From: Bacteroidota bacterium
GTDB lineage: Bacteria; Bacteroidota; Bacteroidia; Flavobacteriales_D; Crocinitomicaceae
Direction of reading: 5' to 3'
DNA length: 64,000 nucleotides
Assembly: GCA_024280295.1 (NCBI GenBank)
Contig: JAJRQK010000067.1
Coordinates: 1 to 64,000 of the forward strand
Shown here: one piece after another, positions 46,304 through 55,988 of the stretch
Layout of the letters: each line of letters begins with the position of its first letter
How positions within the stretch are numbered: the first letter of the stretch is position 1
Made by a program: the position numbers and the translations under genes
Notes under the pieces: generated by a model
What the model was told of the DNA's origin: nothing
The model's input: only the letters and a program-made list of their open reading frames with translations
The model's database searches: none

Positions 46304-46615
46304 TTACTTTTTCTTCTTATTAAACATTTCGAGCATTCTGTGAGTTACAGCAAAACCACCGACTAAATTTATAGTACCTAAAATTATTCCTAAAAAGGCT
46401 AGGCTAAGTGTCAGATAATCGGCTGGATCAGTTTGTCTAATTAAAAGAATTGCGCCAATTAATACCACTCCACTAATAGCATTTGATCCTGACATAAGGG
46501 GTGTATGGAGCACAGTGGGAATACTTGAAATAATTTCAAAGCCTAGAAAAACGGTAAACACTAAAAGGTAAATAATGTCTAAATTGTCGGTTAATAATTG
46601 TAAAATACTGTTCAT
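46304..46615 (-). CDS. pntAB: NAD(P) transhydrogenase, alpha subunit part 2 (membrane)
   Basis: The small subunit of about 103 residues holds three or four membrane helices (YLLVFTVFLGFEIISSIPTV, then LHTPLMSGSNAISGVVLIGA), the conserved LHTPLMSGSNAISG being diagnostic. It completes the proton channel with PntB. Separate PntAA and PntAB genes give the three-subunit form known from Rhodospirillum. ATG 46615 starts five bases after the pntAA stop; the longer frame overlaps pntAA and is rejected. Confidence 0.94.
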   Translation of the reverse strand: MNSILQLLTDNLDIIYLLVFTVFLGFEIISSIPTVLHTPLMSGSNAISGVVLIGAILLIRQTDPADYLTLSLAFLGIILGTINLVGGFAVTHRMLEMFNKKKK

Positions 46616-46620
46616 ATTGT

Positions 46621-47706
46621 TTATTTTGGAGTTGAAATACAAGAAGACGTAAAGATCTCATCTTCCGTTAAGTCCGTGCGAATTTTTAAGTCATCATTCG
46701 AAATATAATTCAGGTAATTGTAAACATTATTCGCAAATAAAGTACTTGCATCAATAACAGCAGCATCAGAGAGATTAGCATCTCCTACAATATGAACGTA
46801 ATTGTGAATTACTGTTTTATTGTCTTCGGTTAACTCACAATTCCCTCCGGCGTCGGAAGCTAAGTCAATGATTACACTTCCCCTTCTCATTGTTTCGACC
46901 ATTTCTCTAGTAACGATTACGGGGGCTTTTGTTCCCCTAACAGTTGCTGCACAAATAACGATATCAGAATTAGAAATTGCCTCAAACATTAAGGCTCTCT
47001 GCTTTGCGATAAACTCTTGACTCTGCATTGCACCATAACCTTGATCAGTTGCTTGTTTCGCTCCATCAACTTTTAAAAATTTTCCGCCTAGACTTTTTAC
47101 TTCATCCTCTGTTTCTAATCGAGTATCAACTGCTTCAACAATCGCTCCGAGCCGTTTAGCTGTGGCAATGGCTTGTAGTCCGGCAACACCAGCTCCAATC
47201 ACAAAGACCTTTGCAGGCTTAATACTTCCAGCTGAGGTAATCATCATTTGTAAATATCGGGGCAGTAAATCTGCCGCTCTCAATACAGCTTTATATCCTG
47301 CAATTGAGGACATTGATGATAAAACATCCATTGATTGAGCAATAGAAGATCTAGGTATCATATCTAAACTGAAAGCCCAAACACCTTGTGCCTGTAATTT
47401 TTTCGCAACTTCCTTATAAACATACGATTTAAAATGAGAGATATAGATGCACCCCTTTTTTAAGAATCTAATTTCGTCATCTTTTAGAGGAGTGTAAGAA
47501 ATAACAATATCCGCATTTTTAAAGATATTCTCTCGCGTACATATTTTTGCTCCAGCAGCTTCAAAATCGGCATTGGCTATAAAAGATTTTCTGCCAGCCG
47601 TTGATTCTACAATGACCGAATATCCCTTTTTATTCAATTTTTTTATCACTATTGGCACGAGCCCTACCTTCTTATCAAAATGCTCTTTAAAAACTCCTAT
47701 TATCAT
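46621..47706 (-). CDS. pntAA: NAD(P) transhydrogenase, alpha subunit part 1 (NAD-binding)
   Basis: This 361-residue soluble domain I binds NAD(H). It starts MIIGVFKEHFDKKVGLVPIV, and has VFVIGAGVAGLQAIATAKRLG as dinucleotide fold and the RQD-loop-like region near SMDVLSSMSSIAGYKA; the family's mobile loop region includes YGAMQSQEFI. It is related to alanine dehydrogenase. The gene follows the NHL-protein gene by 25 bases with no terminator between, so it may be read from the hydrogenase promoter. Confidence 0.93.
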   Translation of the reverse strand: MIIGVFKEHFDKKVGLVPIVIKKLNKKGYSVIVESTAGRKSFIANADFEAAGAKICTRENIFKNADIVISYTPLKDDEIRFLKKGCIYISHFKSYVYKEVAKKLQAQGVWAFSLDMIPRSSIAQSMDVLSSMSSIAGYKAVLRAADLLPRYLQMMITSAGSIKPAKVFVIGAGVAGLQAIATAKRLGAIVEAVDTRLETEDEVKSLGGKFLKVDGAKQATDQGYGAMQSQEFIAKQRALMFEAISNSDIVICAATVRGTKAPVIVTREMVETMRRGSVIIDLASDAGGNCELTEDNKTVIHNYVHIVGDANLSDAAVIDASTLFANNVYNYLNYISNDDLKIRTDLTEDEIFTSSCISTPK

Positions 47707-47731
47707 ACTAAAAACTAAACTTTTGTTAAGC

Positions 47732-48823
47732 TTACAACTTTAACTCACTAATTACTAGTCTATGATTCCCCGTATCAGCAAGATACAAATTATCATCATA
47801 CGCATGCATCGAAAAGGGCCAATAAATTGCATTTTGTGTGCCGAACATATTGTCTTTGTATTCACTACTGGTATTAAAATTTGGTCTACCAATCAAGAAG
47901 TTTGCACATTCATTATTTTTTTTAGGGATTTGATTGAATCCCAAAACTCGACTATTTCCAGTATCATTAATTAATATCCCCTCTTTAAAGAAGCAAGTAT
48001 CGTATGTCCAATTAAGCGTGTTATTTTCTGGCGCCAACCTAAATTGATTCTGCCCACAATCCTTGAAATTTTCTTGACCGATGATAATATCAGCTGGTTT
48101 TTCGAATGCGTGATTCTTGTCATTCCAAATCAACACCCTATAGAACTGGGTGTCAGCAATCGCTAAGACTCCTTGTTTACTTACTTTAACACTATAAGGC
48201 CAAACAGGATTCTCATCTTCATAATCTCGTGATACAAAATCTGACTTGCCAATTACCTTGTTTGCTTTTTCATAATTTACCGTTGGGATATTCTGGTAAA
48301 ACAATACACGCCTATTACCAGTATCAGCTATCCACAGAGACTCCCCATCTGAGAATACTCCATACGGCCAATTTAAGGTTTGAGCTGTCGGGTCGTTACC
48401 AATTGATTCATTTGGGAGATTAGCACTGAAATTTTCTTGTCCAACTACAACATCAGCTGGTTGAGCATTTTCGGTAGGGATTGAATGCCAGATCAAAACT
48501 CTATGATTCCATGCATCTGCAACAATAAGTTTCACACCATCGCTCCAAATTCCTGAGGGGTACATTAATGTGCTTGCATTTGCATCACCATCAGAATTAC
48601 GTCCAATTTCATTGACTTCTGTTTGACCTAAAATAACATCTGGTTCTTGGAATTCAGATGTTGGAATCGTCCGCCAAATAAATACTCTATTTCTACCCGT
48701 ATCAGAAACAAATAGCATATTTTTTGCTACAAAAACTCCTCTCGGTGCTAAAAACGGGTTTTCTTTTGATCCTCTAAAAACCCTTGAGTTTATTACTTTA
48801 TTTCCTAGTGTACTAAAATCCAT
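47732..48823 (-). CDS. NHL-repeat beta-propeller protein of the hydrogenase run
   Basis: The 363-residue protein has five to six NHL-type repeats, each with a phrase such as VSDTGRNRVFIWRTIP, VADAWNHRVLIWHSIP, IADTGNRRVLFYQNIP and LADTGNHRLVISELKL. No signal peptide is seen, so it is a cytosolic propeller like the hydrogenase itself. NHL propellers are mostly protein-binding platforms. It has few cysteines and no heme motif. Placement directly after hypE suggests a part in hydrogenase assembly or in binding a partner; the actual role is unknown. Confidence 0.8.
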   Translation of the reverse strand: MDFSTLGNKVINSRVFRGSKENPFLAPRGVFVAKNMLFVSDTGRNRVFIWRTIPTSEFQEPDVILGQTEVNEIGRNSDGDANASTLMYPSGIWSDGVKLIVADAWNHRVLIWHSIPTENAQPADVVVGQENFSANLPNESIGNDPTAQTLNWPYGVFSDGESLWIADTGNRRVLFYQNIPTVNYEKANKVIGKSDFVSRDYEDENPVWPYSVKVSKQGVLAIADTQFYRVLIWNDKNHAFEKPADIIIGQENFKDCGQNQFRLAPENNTLNWTYDTCFFKEGILINDTGNSRVLGFNQIPKKNNECANFLIGRPNFNTSSEYKDNMFGTQNAIYWPFSMHAYDDNLYLADTGNHRLVISELKL

Positions 48824-48834
48824 AACAAATTAAA

Positions 48835-49896
48835 TTAACAGATTCTTGGTAACTGTTCTCCTGGAAGCATACTGATCACACGTTTACCTCCAATTGAACT
48901 TTCCAGAATAACTTGTTTAGGATGATCAGCTACAACTTCACCAATAATAGCAGCATTGAACCCGTTCACATCATTTCTTAGTTGAAGCAAAAAATCATCA
49001 GCGATAGCAGGGCTGACAAAACTTAGAAACAAACCTTCATTTGCAACATACAAAGGATCTAACCCCAATAATTCACAAGCACCCTCAACTTGATTATCAA
49101 TAGGAAGTAAAGTTTGTTTTAATTCAACTCCAATTTTAGATGCTACTGCAATCTCTTTTAAAACAGTTGCAACACCGCCTCGCGTTGGATCAGTTAAATG
49201 GTGAATCTCATTTCCGAAATTTTCAATTAAACCAATAGTTAAATGATTCAAATTCGTGGTATCACTCCTTATTTCAGATTCGAACTCTAATCCTTCTCTG
49301 ACAGACATTATTGCCATTCCATGTGATGCCAAGTTGCCACTCAAAATGATTTTATCACCAATAGCTATGTTTTTTTCACTGATGTTCGCTTGTGGGTGAA
49401 TTAAACCAATACCAGTAGTATTAATAAAAATTTTATCTCCCTTCCCTTTCTCTACAACTTTCGTATCTCCTGTCACCACAGAAACACCTGCCTTTTCACA
49501 CGCATACTTAATTGATATCAAGATATCCCAGAATTCTGTCATTTTAAGTCCTTCTTCAATAATAAAACTTAACGACAAATACTTTGGAGTAGCACCACAC
49601 ATAGCAATATCATTCACTGTTCCATTGACTGCTAATTCGCCTATATTTCCACCTGGAAAAAAAATGGGTGAAACGATAAAACTATCAGTTGAGAATGCTA
49701 ATTTGCCATTCATTTCAATATGAGCACCATCGCTTCTTTCATCCAGTATTTCATTACTTAAAAGATCAAAGACACCGCTATCAAGGAGTTGATTGGTCAG
49801 TACACCTCCACTACCGTGCCCCAATGTAATCACATCAAAATCCAACTTAGGCATTGGGCAGGAAAGTTTCATTTTAACAAAATTATTTTCACTCAT
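48835..49896 (-). CDS. hypE: Hydrogenase maturation protein HypE
   Basis: HypE dehydrates the carbamoyl group received from HypF to make the cyanide ligand of the NiFe-site iron. The 353-residue protein has the PurM-like ATP-binding fold (TLGHGSGGVLTNQLL, VTGDTKVVEKGKGD, THDPTRGG-like HLTDPTRGGVATVLKE) and ends in the functional tail PRIC, whose last Cys carries the thiocarboxamide. Its start overlaps the hypX stop by four bases. Confidence 0.96.
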   Translation of the reverse strand: MSENNFVKMKLSCPMPKLDFDVITLGHGSGGVLTNQLLDSGVFDLLSNEILDERSDGAHIEMNGKLAFSTDSFIVSPIFFPGGNIGELAVNGTVNDIAMCGATPKYLSLSFIIEEGLKMTEFWDILISIKYACEKAGVSVVTGDTKVVEKGKGDKIFINTTGIGLIHPQANISEKNIAIGDKIILSGNLASHGMAIMSVREGLEFESEIRSDTTNLNHLTIGLIENFGNEIHHLTDPTRGGVATVLKEIAVASKIGVELKQTLLPIDNQVEGACELLGLDPLYVANEGLFLSFVSPAIADDFLLQLRNDVNGFNAAIIGEVVADHPKQVILESSIGGKRVISMLPGEQLPRIC

Positions 49897-51632
49897 TTTG
49901 AATTATTATATGATTTTGATTCCCATTTTCTTTTACGATAAATATCTCTTCTGCTAAAGTATAAATCGCTTGAATAATTAGTTGTAGTATCTATAAGTTT
50001 ATGGACAAAGCAATGTCTTTTGTGATTAAAGCCTAAATCATTATCGTAAAAATTTAGTTTCATTTTACTTAATTCATCAAGCCTATACTCTTCCAATGGT
50101 TTATTCATTTCATCTTTGCGCCGTTGAAATGCTTTAGCTTTAAGTAGTTTATCGAAGTAAGGTAAATTGAAAATGATATTCGCTTGGTTCTTTACAAATT
50201 CGATAAAAGCTGCATTTGTTTCTCCAAAGAAATCATCAATTAAACCAATGTCTTTTGAAATCGAAACTCCCCAAGGCAAGCATTCATCAGTAAACTTTGT
50301 TGCTTTCTCGATACCAATTCGTTTTGGAAGAAGGTATGTCCAATATTCTGAACCATAAAGTCCCATATTCTTTGTATGCGGATTTAAAACGATACCATTG
50401 CGTGCTAAAACTTTATCAGCAGCCAAAGCTAGAGCTACACCACCTGCTCCTGCATTTCCTTGCAAAGCACTAATTATGTAATGTTGACTTGAATTGATCA
50501 GTTCTAATATTAAATCATTCATCGCATTAATATTCGCCCACGATTCATCAGCTGGACTAGATGCATTTTCAATTAAATTCAAATGAATACCATTTGACCA
50601 CACATCTCTCCCTCCCATTAGCACAATCAATCTTGTTCGTTTTTTTGCTTCAATGATCACTTTTTGCAATTGCACGCATTGTTCAGTACTCATTGCTCCG
50701 TTGTAAAAATCGAAATGGATATAACCAATACCATTTAAGAGTTCGAATTTTATTTGCTGCCACGTCTCATCATTAGGCATTTCAAATGGACTTAACTCCG
50801 AAACATGTATTTGCTTCAAGTTAGTTTTCAAGACAAAAGTTGCGGGTAATTTGATTGCATTTTCTTCAGTTAACTTCAAATGCGTAAGCCAAAGTGCACC
50901 ATCCGAAGTTGCAATGCAGATAGCATTGTCTCTAATTGCAAGTAAATTCCCAGGGTTTCCTGTTAAGACATTTTCTAGTTTCGCGCCAAAACAATAATAT
51001 TGATGATTTTCAATTTTAGCTAGAACACCAGGCGAACTATCTAAAGAATTTATTTTTCTAATTATGCTAGATGTATCATCATGCCAATTAAATCGCACAT
51101 CATTTTGGGAGATTTTGTTTTGCCAGCCACCCTTTACATTAGGGTTGGAATAGTTTAATTTACGAGGTATAAATTCACTATTTTCGACATTATTTATGGA
51201 TTGTAAGATCCCTTTCGCAGCAGCTTGAGCAACTTCATTTCGATATAACTCGCCTTTCGAAACAGGTCTCATATCAAACTCGTTGCTTGCCCAAATATCT
51301 CCAGAATCCATTTTATCTTCAGCTTGAAGAATGGTAACCCCCCATTTTTTTTCTTCATTTAGTATTGCCCAATCTAATGATGAAGCACCACGATCTCCAA
51401 TTACACCTGGATGAACAACTAAGCAAACTAAACGCTCATAGATTTCTTTAGGAATTCTTGACGTTAGAAAAGGAGCAATAATAATTTTCGGTTCAAATAC
51501 AAGAACCGCTTCTATCATTTCATTAGCTGAAGCAGAAATACAAAGTCTCACATCATGATTCAACTTATCCAGTTCGATCCAAAGTCTCTGGGCCATACCG
51601 TTAAAGGAGTCAGATATAAATAATATTTTCAT
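49893..51632 (-). CDS. hypX: HypX/HoxX, CO-ligand-forming hydrogenase maturation protein
   Basis: The 579-residue protein joins a formyltransferase-like half (about 1-270; VVHPGVIGDRGASSLDWAIL, DKMDSGDIW) to an enoyl-CoA hydratase/isomerase-like half (about 285-560; VLMGGRDVWSNGIHLNLIE, LQGNAGAGGVALALAADKV, MGLYGSEYWTYLLP). In Aquifex and Ralstonia, HypX moves a formyl group from formyl-tetrahydrofolate to CoA and releases CO, the iron ligand, in air. Its presence argues that the hydrogenase is made under oxic conditions. It is two or three bases after hypD and overlaps hypE. Confidence 0.93.
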   Translation of the reverse strand: MKILFISDSFNGMAQRLWIELDKLNHDVRLCISASANEMIEAVLVFEPKIIIAPFLTSRIPKEIYERLVCLVVHPGVIGDRGASSLDWAILNEEKKWGVTILQAEDKMDSGDIWASNEFDMRPVSKGELYRNEVAQAAAKGILQSINNVENSEFIPRKLNYSNPNVKGGWQNKISQNDVRFNWHDDTSSIIRKINSLDSSPGVLAKIENHQYYCFGAKLENVLTGNPGNLLAIRDNAICIATSDGALWLTHLKLTEENAIKLPATFVLKTNLKQIHVSELSPFEMPNDETWQQIKFELLNGIGYIHFDFYNGAMSTEQCVQLQKVIIEAKKRTRLIVLMGGRDVWSNGIHLNLIENASSPADESWANINAMNDLILELINSSQHYIISALQGNAGAGGVALALAADKVLARNGIVLNPHTKNMGLYGSEYWTYLLPKRIGIEKATKFTDECLPWGVSISKDIGLIDDFFGETNAAFIEFVKNQANIIFNLPYFDKLLKAKAFQRRKDEMNKPLEEYRLDELSKMKLNFYDNDLGFNHKRHCFVHKLIDTTTNYSSDLYFSRRDIYRKRKWESKSYNNSK

Positions 51633-51635
51633 AAA

Positions 51636-52730
51636 TTAAGCCTCTACCAATCCAGAATAATGAAAATACGCAGCACATGCTCCTTCGCTACTTACCATAG
51701 GAGCACCTAAAGGATTTGTTGGCTTACATTTTTTTCCAAACTCTGGACATTGAACAGGCTTTTTAATTCCTTTCATAATCTCTCCTGCAATACAATCTTG
51801 ATTCTCTTCAGCTTCAGGAATATGAACCTTAAATTTAATTGTTGCATCGAAATCAGCATATTTATCTTTTACTTTATAGCCGCTCATAGGAATCACCTCC
51901 ATCCCTCTCCACAATCTATCGGTAATTTCAAAGACATCATAAATCATTTTTTGAGCTTCCAAATTCCCCTCTTCTCTAACAATGCGAACATATTGATTTT
52001 CTACTTCTGCTTTTTTTGCTTCCAGTTGTCTAACTACCATTAGTATTCCTTGTAAAATATCCAACGGCTCAAAGCCGGTAACCACAATTGGGACTTTGTA
52101 TTTTTCAACAAGTGGATAATACTCAAGGTTTCCCATAATTGTACACACGTGTCCAGCAGCCAAAAAACCATCAATATGACTATCAGGATCCTCCATAACG
52201 TTTTCTATTGCAGGTGGCACTAAAACATGAGAGGCTAAAATAGAATAGTTTTTTAAATTTTTTCTATGCGCGTGGATTACTGAAAGAGCATTAGCAGGAG
52301 CTGTAGTTTCAAAACCAACTGCAAAAAACACAACTTCTTTATCAGGATTACTTTCTGCAATTTTCACAGCCTCCAGAGGTGAGTACAAAATTCTTATATC
52401 ACCCCCTTCTGCTTTTGCTTCTAGTAGGCTTTTTTCAGCACCAGGAACTCTTAACATATCACCAAATGAACATAGAATAACTTTTTCCTCTAATGCTAAA
52501 TAAATTGCCTTATCAATTAAGTGCAGAGGAGTTACGCACACAGGGCAACCTGGCCCATGTATCATTTCAACTTCCTTTGGAAGCATGTCAATAATACCAT
52601 TCTTGACTAAAGTATGTGTTTGCCCACCGCAAACTTCCATAATTTTCCAATCTTGGGTAACTGTATTCTTTATTTCTTTAAGATACTGTTTCGCTAATTC
52701 AGGATCTCGATATTCTGACATGTATTTCAT
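51636..52730 (-). CDS. hypD: Hydrogenase maturation protein HypD
   Basis: HypD is the iron-sulfur scaffold on which Fe(CN)2CO is built, together with HypC. The 364-residue sequence has [20 protein letters not shown], the [12 protein letters not shown] and [11 protein letters not shown] motifs with the redox cysteines, and the C-terminal [4Fe-4S] cysteines ([28 protein letters not shown]). It begins two bases after the hypC stop. Confidence 0.96.
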   Translation of the reverse strand: MKYMSEYRDPELAKQYLKEIKNTVTQDWKIMEVCGGQTHTLVKNGIIDMLPKEVEMIHGPGCPVCVTPLHLIDKAIYLALEEKVILCSFGDMLRVPGAEKSLLEAKAEGGDIRILYSPLEAVKIAESNPDKEVVFFAVGFETTAPANALSVIHAHRKNLKNYSILASHVLVPPAIENVMEDPDSHIDGFLAAGHVCTIMGNLEYYPLVEKYKVPIVVTGFEPLDILQGILMVVRQLEAKKAEVENQYVRIVREEGNLEAQKMIYDVFEITDRLWRGMEVIPMSGYKVKDKYADFDATIKFKVHIPEAEENQDCIAGEIMKGIKKPVQCPEFGKKCKPTNPLGAPMVSSEGACAAYFHYSGLVEA

Positions 52731-52732
52731 AA

Positions 52733-53011
52733 CTAATCATCATTTTGAGGTAAGTAATCATCTACATCAACTAGGTCACCTAAATCACCTATTTCTTTAA
52801 GGTATTTAAATGTTTTGTGTGCTTCTTCCTCATCAACTTTACTTATTGCCACACCAACATGTACCAATACATAATCCCCAATTTCAGCTTCTGGAAGCAT
52901 TTCAAGACTGGCTTCTTTTACGATGCCACCGAAATTTACTTTAGCCATCCTCACTTTTCCGTCATATTGTAATTCAATGCTGTTAATTTTTCCAGGTATT
53001 GCTAGACACAT
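52733..53011 (-). CDS. hypC: Hydrogenase maturation chaperone HypC
   Basis: The 92-residue chaperone starts MCLAIPGKI, whose Cys2 (exposed after Met removal) binds the Fe(CN)2CO unit and the large subunit precursor. The core [29 protein letters not shown] is the OB-like fold in two parts. An acidic C-terminal tail is unremarkable. It lies between hypF and hypD with gaps of five and two bases. Confidence 0.95.
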   Translation of the reverse strand: MCLAIPGKINSIELQYDGKVRMAKVNFGGIVKEASLEMLPEAEIGDYVLVHVGVAISKVDEEEAHKTFKYLKEIGDLGDLVDVDDYLPQNDD

Positions 53012-53016
53012 AAGAC

Positions 53017-55275
53017 TTAATTTTTAATATTCTGATGATACATTAATTGACCAAATGAAATATTCTCATCATTAGGTGACAATTTACGATTTAATTTAAT
53101 GATTAATTTTTCTTCTACAGATAATTTCAACAGCATATTTATAAGTAATTCATTTTGAAAAACACCTCCACTACAAACGACTAATTGAATTTCATTAGAA
53201 ATAGCTTGATTTACTATGACATTCGCCAATGTATAGATGAAATTATATGCAATAAATGACCTATCAACACCATCGATGAATGACATTAAAACGCGTTGAA
53301 TTAGAAGTCCGCTTGAAATATTTATTGGGCTTGAGTTATCTAAGTAATTAATACAATCTTTACCTTTGTATTGATTCGCGCAATTTTCAACAAGCATTGC
53401 TGCCTCACCTTCAAACGAGTTAACATCAACTAGGTTCAATGCAGAAGCTACTGCATCGAATAGTCTACCTACGGACGAAGTTTTAAGCGACTTATTTTTA
53501 ATTGACTTTGAATAAATAGTCCATTCTATTTTTGAAAATTTAGCTTCAATTAAATGTTTGTTTTCATTATTCACTAGGCTTAACAAGCAAAGTTTTGGAT
53601 CTTTTGACATCCTATCATTTGCAATCCAATTAAAGTACTCAAAGTGGTTGAGTCTAGTGATTCTGTGATTTTCATATTCAAAAAATTCACCCCCCCAAAT
53701 ATTAAGATCATCTCCCAATCCTGTTCCATCCCAAATAACTCCAAGTATTTTTTCATTTGAATCGAATAATTGATGTTCACCTAACACACTACAGAAATGA
53801 GCTTTGTGATGCTGGATTTCAATTAAGTTAGTATTCCAAATTGAAGATAGTTCTTTACCATGCACACTACTTTGATAGTGTGCATGCTTATCAATTAAAA
53901 TAGTTTTAGGAGTAGACTTGAATAACTTAACATACTTCTTAATCGTATTTTGATAGCGTTCCAATACATCAAAGTTATCCAAACTACCAAAATATTGACT
54001 TACATAAGTATAGGTATTTGGCACAAAGGTGAAAGTGCTTTTGAGGTTTGCCCCCATTGCAAGAATAGGCTGAGTTGATTTTGTAGCAACTTCTAAATAA
54101 TTAGGAGCTAACCTACTCGACCTTCTTAAAATAATTCGATTTTTATTATTAAATCTAACCACAGAATCATCTTGGGAAAACTCAATAGTTAGATTATTAT
54201 GTAGGAAATAATCAGTTACATTTTTTAGTTTGAGTTCTGCATCTTTAGCACTAGATATAATTGGTGATCCATGGATATTGCCACTTGTAGTTATAATTGG
54301 AGTTTTCAATTTTGCCACAATCAGTTCTAACAAAGCAGAAGAGGGAAGCATTACACCAGTTTGATTTAGGTTGGGCGCAATACTAGCAACATCAATACTA
54401 GGATTCTTATTCTGTACTATTACAATTGGTGCAGAAGACGAATTCAGTTCTTTCTTTTCGATAGATGAGATAAGAAAATCTTTTTCAATCATCTCAATTG
54501 AAGGGTACAATACAGCAAATGGCTTATTCGGGCGATGTTTTCTTTTTCTCAGTTCACTAATTGCTTTTGGCAAAACCGCAGAGCAACACAATAAATAACC
54601 ATTCGTATTTTTAATAGCTACTATTTTTCCATCTGCAATATATTGAGCAACTTGACTAATAATAAGTGACTGATTTTCTTCAATTTTTTGAGTTGATTTA
54701 TCAATTAGTTTCAGTTGAATTCTACAACCATGACAACTATTAGTTTGAGAATGAAATCGCTTATTTGTTGGATTAGAATATTCATCAAGGCAAAATGAAC
54801 ACATCGTATAGTTTCTAAGCGAAGTATTCTCTCTTTCGAAGGGGAAATCAGAAGTTATAGAATACCTTGGCCCACAATGAACACATGTAGTAAATGCATA
54901 GTTGAGTCTACGATTATTAACTTCTTTAATTTCAGATTTACAATCTTGGCAAATTGCAAAATCTGGCGTTAAGGGAAGATTAATTCGCCCTTCTTTCTCT
55001 GATGAAACTATGCTGAATACTTCAAAATGTTCATAGTTCATTTTTAAATAACTAGTTGAAGTGATAACAGCTATTTCAGGTTTATCAGAAAGAATAGACT
55101 TAATGAATTCTTTTGTTTTTTCTAGGGATGTATTCAAATAAATAACAACACCTTCTGCATTATTCGATACCGTTCCTTTAAATCTGTATTTTTCAGCCAA
55201 ATTATAAATGAAAGGTCTAAATCCAACACCTTGAACACGTCCTGAAATAAGTATTTTAAAGGTGTTTTTTATCAT
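53017..55275 (-). CDS. hypF: Carbamoyltransferase HypF
   Basis: HypF takes carbamoyl phosphate and passes the carbamoyl group to HypE. The 752-residue protein starts best at ATG 55275, eight bases after hypB; the longer frame overlaps hypB. An acylphosphatase domain comes first (SGRVQGVGFRPFIYNLA), then two zinc-finger units (CQDC, CVHCGPRYS, CSFCLDEY, CHGC), a YrdC-like domain (about 190-375, KNTNGYLLCCSAVL) and the kinase-like domain (about 390-752, EIQHHKAHFCSVLGEH, GVIWDGTGLGDD, VCSGGVFQNELLIN). Confidence 0.96.
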   Translation of the reverse strand: MIKNTFKILISGRVQGVGFRPFIYNLAEKYRFKGTVSNNAEGVVIYLNTSLEKTKEFIKSILSDKPEIAVITSTSYLKMNYEHFEVFSIVSSEKEGRINLPLTPDFAICQDCKSEIKEVNNRRLNYAFTTCVHCGPRYSITSDFPFERENTSLRNYTMCSFCLDEYSNPTNKRFHSQTNSCHGCRIQLKLIDKSTQKIEENQSLIISQVAQYIADGKIVAIKNTNGYLLCCSAVLPKAISELRKRKHRPNKPFAVLYPSIEMIEKDFLISSIEKKELNSSSAPIVIVQNKNPSIDVASIAPNLNQTGVMLPSSALLELIVAKLKTPIITTSGNIHGSPIISSAKDAELKLKNVTDYFLHNNLTIEFSQDDSVVRFNNKNRIILRRSSRLAPNYLEVATKSTQPILAMGANLKSTFTFVPNTYTYVSQYFGSLDNFDVLERYQNTIKKYVKLFKSTPKTILIDKHAHYQSSVHGKELSSIWNTNLIEIQHHKAHFCSVLGEHQLFDSNEKILGVIWDGTGLGDDLNIWGGEFFEYENHRITRLNHFEYFNWIANDRMSKDPKLCLLSLVNNENKHLIEAKFSKIEWTIYSKSIKNKSLKTSSVGRLFDAVASALNLVDVNSFEGEAAMLVENCANQYKGKDCINYLDNSSPINISSGLLIQRVLMSFIDGVDRSFIAYNFIYTLANVIVNQAISNEIQLVVCSGGVFQNELLINMLLKLSVEEKLIIKLNRKLSPNDENISFGQLMYHQNIKN

Positions 55276-55282
55276 TAAATGA

Positions 55283-55984
55283 TTACGAATTTTGCTTTTT
55301 GTCCACTTTATCAAGCAACCAATCACACCATTCATCTATTCCATCCCCATTTAAGGCTGAAATTTCAATCACTTCTAGTTCGTGGTTAACATCCCTTGCA
55401 TCCTTAACTACGGCGTCAACAGAAAATGGCAAATAGGGTAAAAGGTCACATTTAGAAACCAGCATCATATCACTTGTAAGGAACATTCTAGGATATTTTT
55501 TTGGTTTATCATCACCTTCTGTTGTAGCCATTAATGTAACTCTATAATCTTCTCCTAAATCAAATGAAGCTGGACAGACTAGGTTCCCAACATTCTCAAT
55601 AAATAACAGGTCGATTTCATTCAGTTTATACTCTGGCAAAACTTGATGAATCATTTGAGCCTCTAGGTGACAAATACCACCTGTCACAATTTGTAATGCC
55701 TGGATACCTGATTCGCGAATTCGATCAGCATCGCGTTCTGTTTCAAGATCTCCTACCATAACAGCCATTGTTAATTTATCTTTTAATCGCTCCGCTGTTT
55801 TTTGCATTAAAGTAGTTTTACCACTACCAGCAGATGACGTTACATTAATTAGCAGAGTTTTGGATTTTGCCATTTCCGCTTTAATGATCTCTGCTACATA
55901 ATCATTTGCTTTTAACAGGTTAATATTTGTATTTTCACATTGGGCAGTACCTCTAGCAGCCTTTGTTGACTTTTCTACGCTCAT
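55283..55984 (-). CDS. hypB: Nickel-inserting GTPase HypB
   Basis: HypB delivers nickel to the large subunit with HypA. The P-loop is TSSAGSGKTT (49-58), the conserved metal-binding pair is C105-H106 in GGICHLEAQ, and switch and base motifs include FIENVGNLVCPA and VSKCDLLPY. It lacks the His-rich N-terminal store found in many HypB proteins, so nickel storage must lie elsewhere, perhaps in the His-rich permease at 44210. Its 233 residues are normal for the short form. Confidence 0.96.
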   Translation of the reverse strand: MSVEKSTKAARGTAQCENTNINLLKANDYVAEIIKAEMAKSKTLLINVTSSAGSGKTTLMQKTAERLKDKLTMAVMVGDLETERDADRIRESGIQALQIVTGGICHLEAQMIHQVLPEYKLNEIDLLFIENVGNLVCPASFDLGEDYRVTLMATTEGDDKPKKYPRMFLTSDMMLVSKCDLLPYLPFSVDAVVKDARDVNHELEVIEISALNGDGIDEWCDWLLDKVDKKQNS

Positions 55985-55988
55985 AATT

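Noticed and set aside
55276-55335. Longer N-terminus for HypF
   Set aside because: It overlaps hypB by more than 50 bases and precedes the acylphosphatase domain with unrelated residues; ATG 55275 fits the family.
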